64,000 bases of DNA, taken from NCBI RefSeq assembly GCF_025144725.1, contig NZ_JALXKS010000006.1, positions 1-64,000 of the forward strand, given 5' to 3'. The notes beneath the pieces are model-generated. The model did not search any database. It was not told the DNA's origin and saw only the letters and a program-made list of their open reading frames with translations. Position numbers and translations under genes: made by a program. The DNA comes from Brevibacterium sp. p3-SID960. Its GTDB lineage: Bacteria > Actinomycetota > Actinomycetes > Actinomycetales > Brevibacteriaceae. Positions 59,578 through 64,000 of the stretch are shown here, piece by piece. The number at the start of each line of letters is the position of its first letter. Position 1 is the first letter of the stretch.

Positions 59578-59633
59578 ATCCTTTCACTCACCATAGGTCT
59601 ATTGAAAGCTTTCTACCTATCCTTTCACCCACC
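59578..59633. promoter_or_regulatory. Repeat and palindrome cluster upstream of fic
   Basis: Direct repeats ATCCTTTCACTCACC (59578-59592) and ATCCTTTCACCCACC (59619-59633) flank ATAGGT (59593-59598), the palindrome GAAAGCTTTC (59604-59613) and ACCTAT (59615-59620). It lies 48-103 bp upstream of fic on the minus strand. A third CCTTTCA is near 59540. A likely operator region, perhaps bound by the wHTH of Fic. Confidence 0.55.
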
Positions 59634-59685
59634 CACCAGCCCCTCTCATGCCAGCCTGGCCACTGCCTCGGGCACGGTTTGAAGA

Positions 59686-59691
59686 TAGGAT
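59686..59691 (+). promoter_or_regulatory. Predicted -10 box of purL
   Basis: TAGGAT 37 bases upstream of purL, preceding AAAGGA and GAGG Shine-Dalgarno candidates. Indicates purL has its own promoter. Confidence 0.35.
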
Positions 59692-59728
59692 GTCGAGTGG
59701 GATTTCACGAAAGGACCACACGAGGCGT

Positions 59729-62032
59729 ATGTCGGACAAGCACGTCAAGGAGACCGTCGAATTCGCAGCTGCGAACCCCGACGTCGAGCAGCCCTTTGCC
59801 GAGCTGGGGCTCAAGGCGAATGAGTACGCGGACATCCGCGAGATCCTCGGGCGCCGGCCGACCTCCGCGGAGCTGGCGATGTACTCGGTGATGTGGTCCG
59901 AGCACTGCTCGTACAAGTCCTCGAAGGTCCACCTGCGCAAGTTCGGCGAGCACGTCACCGATGAGATGCGTGAGCATCTGCTCGTCGGCATGGGTGAGAA
60001 CGCCGGCGTCGTCGATATCGGCGAGGGCTGGGCGGTGACCTTCAAGGTTGAGTCCCACAACTCGCCCTCCTATGTCGAGCCCTACCAGGGCGCGGCCACC
60101 GGAGTCGGCGGCATCGTGCGCGACATCATCTCGATGGGCGCCCGCCCAGTCGCCGTGCTCGACCAGCTGCGCTTCGGTGAGATCTCCCACCCCGATACCG
60201 CCCGCGTCGTCCACGGCGTCGTCGCCGGCATCGGCGGCTACGGCAACTGCCTCGGCCTGCCCAACATCGGTGGTGAGACCTGGTTCGACCCCTCCTATCA
60301 GGGCAACCCGCTCGTCAACGCCCTGGCTGTGGGCGTCATGAAGCATGAGGACATCCGCCTGGCCAACGCCTCGGGCGTGGGCAACAAGGTCGTGCTCTTC
60401 GGCGCCCGCACCGGAGGCGACGGCATCGGAGGTGCCTCGATCCTCGCCTCGGAGTCGTTCGACGACACCAAGCCCTCGAAGCGCCCGGCCGTGCAGGTCG
60501 GCGACCCGTTCGCCGAGAAGGTCCTCATCGAATGCTGCCTCGAGCTGTTCGCCGCCGGTGTGGTCGAGGGCATCCAGGACCTGGGTGCCGCCGGCATCTC
60601 ATGTGCAACCTCTGAGCTGGCCTCCAACGGTGAGGGCGGCATGCACGTCAAGCTCGACGATGTGCTGCTGCGGGATCCGTCGCTGACACCGGAGGAGATC
60701 CTCATGTCGGAGTCGCAGGAGCGGATGATGGCTGTGGTGACCCCGGAGAAGCTCGAGGAGTTCCTCGCGATCACCGGCAAGTGGGAGGTCGAGTCGTCTG
60801 TGCTCGGTGAGGTCACCGACACCGGCCGGCTCGTCATCGAATGGCACGGCGATGTCATCGTCGATGTGCCCCCGCGCTCGGTCGCCCACGACGGGCCGGT
60901 CTATGACCGCCCCTACACCGAACCGTCCTGGCAGGCCGAGACCCGCGCCAACACCGTCGAGGCCGCCGGCCTGGCGAAGCCGCAGTCCGATGAGGAGCTG
61001 CGCTCGACGCTGCTTGAGCTGCTCGGCTCGCCGAACCTGTGTTCGAAGGACTGGATCACCGGCCAGTTCGACCGCTACGTGCAGGGCAACACGGCGCTTG
61101 CCTACCCTGATGACGCCGGTGTCATCCGCATCGACGAGGAATCCGGCCTGGGTGTGGCGATCGCCACCGACGCCAACGGCCGCTACTGCTACCTTGAGCC
61201 GTCCGAGGGCGCGAAGCTCGCCCTGGCCGAGGCGTACCGCAACGTCGCCGCCTCCGGCGCCCGGCCGATGGCGGTCAGCGACTGCCTTAACTTCGGCTCG
61301 CCGGAGGACCCGGAGATCATGTGGCAGTTCGCCGAGGCCATCGACGGCCTCGCCCACGCCTGCGAGGACCTCGCTGTGCCGGTCACCGGCGGCAACGTCT
61401 CTCTGTACAACCAGACCGGACAGACCGCGATCTACCCGACCCCGGTCGTCGGTGTGCTCGGCGTCTTCGACGATGTCGACCGCCGCAGCCCCGCCGGCTG
61501 GCGGGATGCCGGCCAGACGATCTACCTGCTCGGTGAGACCGCAGCTGAGCTCGACGGCTCCGCGTGGGCCGACGTCGTCCACCACCACCTCGGCGGTGTG
61601 CCGCCGAAGTACCGGCCGGAAGCCGAGCGCGAACTGGCCGACATCCTCATCAACGCCTCCCGCGACGGCATGATCGACGCCGCCCACGACCTGTCCGAAG
61701 GGGGGCTGGCTCAGGCGCTGGCCGAGGCGGTGCTGCGGTTCGGCACCGGCGCGCGGGTGTGGCTTGATGAGGTGTGCGACCGCGACGGCATCGACCTGTT
61801 CACGGCTCTGTTCTCCGAGTCGACAGCGCGGGCGATCGTCGCGGTGCCGCGGTCCGAAGAGGTGCGGTTCACCGATATGTGCACCGCCCGGAAGTTCCCG
61901 TTCGCCCGCATCGGCGTGACCGACACCGGTGAGGACGGCAACGCCGCCCTCGAACTCGTCGACCACTTCACGATCCCCGTGACCGAGCTGCGCATGACCC
62001 ACGAGGCGACTCTGCCGAAGCACTTCGGGTGA
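59729..62032 (+). CDS. purL: FGAM synthase catalytic subunit, small-type PurL
   Basis: A 767-aa PurL that turns FGAR, ATP and ammonia into FGAM together with PurS and PurQ. Typical segments: [18 protein letters not shown] near residue 50, the ATP-site [47 protein letters not shown], and the second-half [16 protein letters not shown] and [17 protein letters not shown] 59729 starts the conserved [13 protein letters not shown]; the frame runs upstream without support. Confidence 0.95.
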   Translation: MSDKHVKETVEFAAANPDVEQPFAELGLKANEYADIREILGRRPTSAELAMYSVMWSEHCSYKSSKVHLRKFGEHVTDEMREHLLVGMGENAGVVDIGEGWAVTFKVESHNSPSYVEPYQGAATGVGGIVRDIISMGARPVAVLDQLRFGEISHPDTARVVHGVVAGIGGYGNCLGLPNIGGETWFDPSYQGNPLVNALAVGVMKHEDIRLANASGVGNKVVLFGARTGGDGIGGASILASESFDDTKPSKRPAVQVGDPFAEKVLIECCLELFAAGVVEGIQDLGAAGISCATSELASNGEGGMHVKLDDVLLRDPSLTPEEILMSESQERMMAVVTPEKLEEFLAITGKWEVESSVLGEVTDTGRLVIEWHGDVIVDVPPRSVAHDGPVYDRPYTEPSWQAETRANTVEAAGLAKPQSDEELRSTLLELLGSPNLCSKDWITGQFDRYVQGNTALAYPDDAGVIRIDEESGLGVAIATDANGRYCYLEPSEGAKLALAEAYRNVAASGARPMAVSDCLNFGSPEDPEIMWQFAEAIDGLAHACEDLAVPVTGGNVSLYNQTGQTAIYPTPVVGVLGVFDDVDRRSPAGWRDAGQTIYLLGETAAELDGSAWADVVHHHLGGVPPKYRPEAERELADILINASRDGMIDAAHDLSEGGLAQALAEAVLRFGTGARVWLDEVCDRDGIDLFTALFSESTARAIVAVPRSEEVRFTDMCTARKFPFARIGVTDTGEDGNAALELVDHFTIPVTELRMTHEATLPKHFG

Positions 62033-62365
62033 GCGTGACGCCAGACTAGGATCATGCGCCGCTGGCAGAGGAGATCGGACTCGCCGTCGACTGGGATCTC
62101 TCAGCAGGCGCCGACGGATTCACAGCAGTCGTCACCGACAGCGCCACCGGAGACGTCATTGCCGACCTGCCGGGTCTAGGGTCTGGACGCTGAGGACCTG
62201 TTGAGGAACAGCTCGCGTCGCCACGGGACTCAGCCACCCTTCTGGCAGCGGCTGCCCACCCGATTCCGCAATGAACGCCGCGGTGACACTCGACGGAAAG
62301 CCCCAGAGTCCGTGTCCGTACGCATATCTGCTGTGCGGGAACCGTGAAGCATCCCGGACCGGCCG
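62033..62365. other. Gene-free stretch with a possible gene fragment
   Basis: No complete gene here. Between 62057 and 62193 one plus frame reads EEIGLAVDWDLSAGADGFTA, then VVTDSATGDVIADLPG before a TGA. This looks protein-like and could be a gene remnant, but it has no convincing start. The rest shows nothing recognisable; it separates convergent purL and the BCCT gene. Confidence 0.35.
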
Positions 62366-64000
62366 TCACCCCTGGCGGGAGCCGGACCTGTCGGAATACC
62401 GTCCGCTCTCGCGCGGCGGCAGGCGCTTCGACCCCGTCCGCGAGGACAGGGTGCCATCGGAGCGGCGGAACCACCGGCGCTGCGGTTCGTACGGGTCGAT
62501 GACGTCGGGGGCGTCGCCCTCCGCCTCGGGCAGCACGACAGCGTCTTTCGAGTCGTACTCATCATCGCGCAGCCGACGGACGTACTCCTCCGGCGGTAGG
62601 ACCTTCTTCCACTGCTTCGTGCGCATCGGCGGCAGCACACCGGCGTCTTCGCGCAGGGCCCGCAGCAGCAGGTACATCTCGAAGTAGCCGAAGATGAAGA
62701 ACGGCAGACCGACCAGGATGATCGTCGACTGCAGCGCCTCGAGCCCCCCGGAACCGGAGAACACGAGGAGGGTCGCGGTCACCAGCCCGATCGCCAGCGC
62801 CCAGAAGATCCGCTGGCCGAGCGGGTTGTAGTCCTCATGTCCGTTCGTCATCGTGTCGGTCACGAGTGCGGCGGAGTCCATCGAGGTGACGAAGAAGACG
62901 ACGACCACGAGGATCGCGACGACGGAGACGGCGAAGGCCAGCGGGTAGTGCTCGAGGAAGGCGAACAGCGCACCTGGGATGTCGCCGTCGTCGACGACCC
63001 GTTTGACGAGTCCGCCGTCACCGGACTGCTGGCCGATGCCCTCGATGGCAAACGAGCCCCAGCCGAAGATCCCGAACCAGATGACCGAGAAGGTCGCCGG
63101 CACCGCGAGCACGCCGGTGACGAACTGTCGGATGGTGCGGCCGCGGGAGATGCGGGCGATGAAGATGCCGACGAACGGCGACCAGGTGATCGTCCAGGCC
63201 CAGTAGAACACCGTCCACGTCGACTGCCAGCCGGATTCGGCAATGGTGTCGTTCCAGAAGGCGAGTTCGGGCAGGGTGACGATGTAGGAGCCGAAGGACT
63301 CGATGGTGCCCTTGATCATATACAGCGTCGGGCCGGTGACGAGGACGAAGAGCAGCAGGCCTACGGCGATGACGATGTTGGCGTTCGACAGCACCTTGAT
63401 GCCCTTCTCCAGTCCCAGCGACACCGAGGTCAGGGCGATGAGGGTGACGACGCCGATGATGATGAGCTGCCAGCCGGCGTTCTCCGGCACTCCGAAGAGC
63501 TGGGAGAGTCCGCCGTTGATCTGCAGGGTGCCCAGACCGATCGAGACGGCCACACCGAAGACGGTGCCGACGATCGCGACGATGTCGATGGTCTTGCCGA
63601 TCGGGCCGTGGATCTTCTCGCCGAGCATCGGCTGGAAGATCGAGGACACCCGAGCGGGCAGGTTGCGCTTGTGGATGAAGTAGGCGAAGCACAGGCTCGG
63701 CAGCGCGAAGATCGTCCACGTGTGGAACGTGAAGTGATACAGCGTGAAGTTCATCGCATCCCGGGCCGCCTCCGCAGTTCCGGCCTCGATGCCGAGGCCG
63801 GCGCGCGGCGGGCTGCCGAGGTGGCTGATCGGCTCGGCGACACCCCAGAACATGAGAATCGTGCCGATGCCGGCGGCGAACAGCATTGCGAACCATGCCC
63901 GGCCCGAATGCTCGGGCTCTTCATCGTCGCGGCCGAGCTTGACCCGCCCATAACGGGAGAAGGCGATGTAGATGAGGAAGATGAGGAACAGCGTCACGCC
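62366..64000 (-). CDS. BCCT family osmolyte transporter (5' end outside window)
   Basis: The C-terminal 540 or so residues of a betaine/carnitine/choline transporter. Family motifs: MFWGVAEPISHLGSPP, GTVFGVAVSIGLGTLQINGGL, and the helix-8 signature WTVFYWAWTITWSPFVGIFIARISRGRTIRQF. The Trp-rich segment forms the aromatic substrate box. After helix 12 a long hydrophilic tail (about 100 residues, acidic then Arg/Ser-rich) may be an osmosensing or regulatory extension. The first helix lies beyond position 64000. Confidence 0.92.
   Translation of the reverse strand, partial: GVTLFLIFLIYIAFSRYGRVKLGRDDEEPEHSGRAWFAMLFAAGIGTILMFWGVAEPISHLGSPPRAGLGIEAGTAEAARDAMNFTLYHFTFHTWTIFALPSLCFAYFIHKRNLPARVSSIFQPMLGEKIHGPIGKTIDIVAIVGTVFGVAVSIGLGTLQINGGLSQLFGVPENAGWQLIIIGVVTLIALTSVSLGLEKGIKVLSNANIVIAVGLLLFVLVTGPTLYMIKGTIESFGSYIVTLPELAFWNDTIAESGWQSTWTVFYWAWTITWSPFVGIFIARISRGRTIRQFVTGVLAVPATFSVIWFGIFGWGSFAIEGIGQQSGDGGLVKRVVDDGDIPGALFAFLEHYPLAFAVSVVAILVVVVFFVTSMDSAALVTDTMTNGHEDYNPLGQRIFWALAIGLVTATLLVFSGSGGLEALQSTIILVGLPFFIFGYFEMYLLLRALREDAGVLPPMRTKQWKKVLPPEEYVRRLRDDEYDSKDAVVLPEAEGDAPDVIDPYEPQRRWFRRSDGTLSSRTGSKRLPPRESGRYSDRSGSRQG

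Overview
This is high-GC actinobacterial DNA of the order Micrococcales. The gene content (DUF3073 beside purM-purF, a methionine gamma-lyase-like enzyme beside an Lrp regulator, a BCCT osmolyte carrier, MHS and DUF819 permeases, and many ATG starts 5-8 bases after a -10 box, suggesting leaderless mRNAs) suits a Brevibacterium-like organism, but the genus is an inference. No insertion sequence, phage or CRISPR array was seen.

Layout. 0-2.7 kb: a polar amino-acid ABC transporter. 2.7-3.7 kb: a small methyltransferase gene between long palindromic hairpins. 3.7-13.8 kb: a DUF819 permease, an MntA-HepT toxin-antitoxin locus with a decayed toxin, an MHS symporter, an AAA/DUF4143 ATPase preceded by 23-bp iterons, a TPP enzyme with a YtcJ-type amidohydrolase, YigZ and YbaK. 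14-15.5 kb: a small metalloprotease under a twin palindrome, three tRNA genes (Glu, Asp, Phe) and a flavoprotein fragment. 15.5-19.4 kb: a carbamoylase-type amidase, SRPBCC/TetR, and DUF2306 divergent from MerR. 19.4-37.5 kb: a Tad (Flp type IVb) pilus locus in two convergent halves. The plus half has an OmpA-like lipoprotein, prepilin peptidase, accessory proteins and a large pilin-fusion protein. The minus half is a long overlapping operon: a Cys-rich protein, cpaB, a cpaE-tadE fusion, tadE, cpaF, tadB, tadC, a histidine kinase, a response regulator, flp and tadG. 38.8-62 kb: purine biosynthesis genes (purM-purF; purD-purC; purS-purQ; purL) mixed with an aldehyde dehydrogenase, Lrp, gamma-lyase, FAD oxidoreductase and asparaginase. 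The right edge holds a partial BCCT transporter.

The most interesting signal is a pair of proteins that begin with a complete Flp-type prepilin module (G, cleavage, xxxxEY, hydrophobic helix, ending in FSK) and continue into large cargo domains. One (54848-55750) ends in a GH-E family HNH/Endo VII nuclease and is followed by an ankyrin protein and a DUF2185/Imm33-like protein, both plausible immunity proteins. The other (23521-24951) lies inside the pilus locus and is followed by a lipoprotein. I infer a polymorphic toxin system that uses a Flp pilin domain, and so the Tad machine, as its delivery module. The nuclease module sits in a 6.5-kb stretch separating purS-purQ from purL, with a decayed VIT transporter gene, trhO and a Fic protein. 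Several genes are visibly broken: hepT (frameshift plus His-to-Tyr), a VIT-family gene (truncated and frameshifted) and a flavin monooxygenase fragment.
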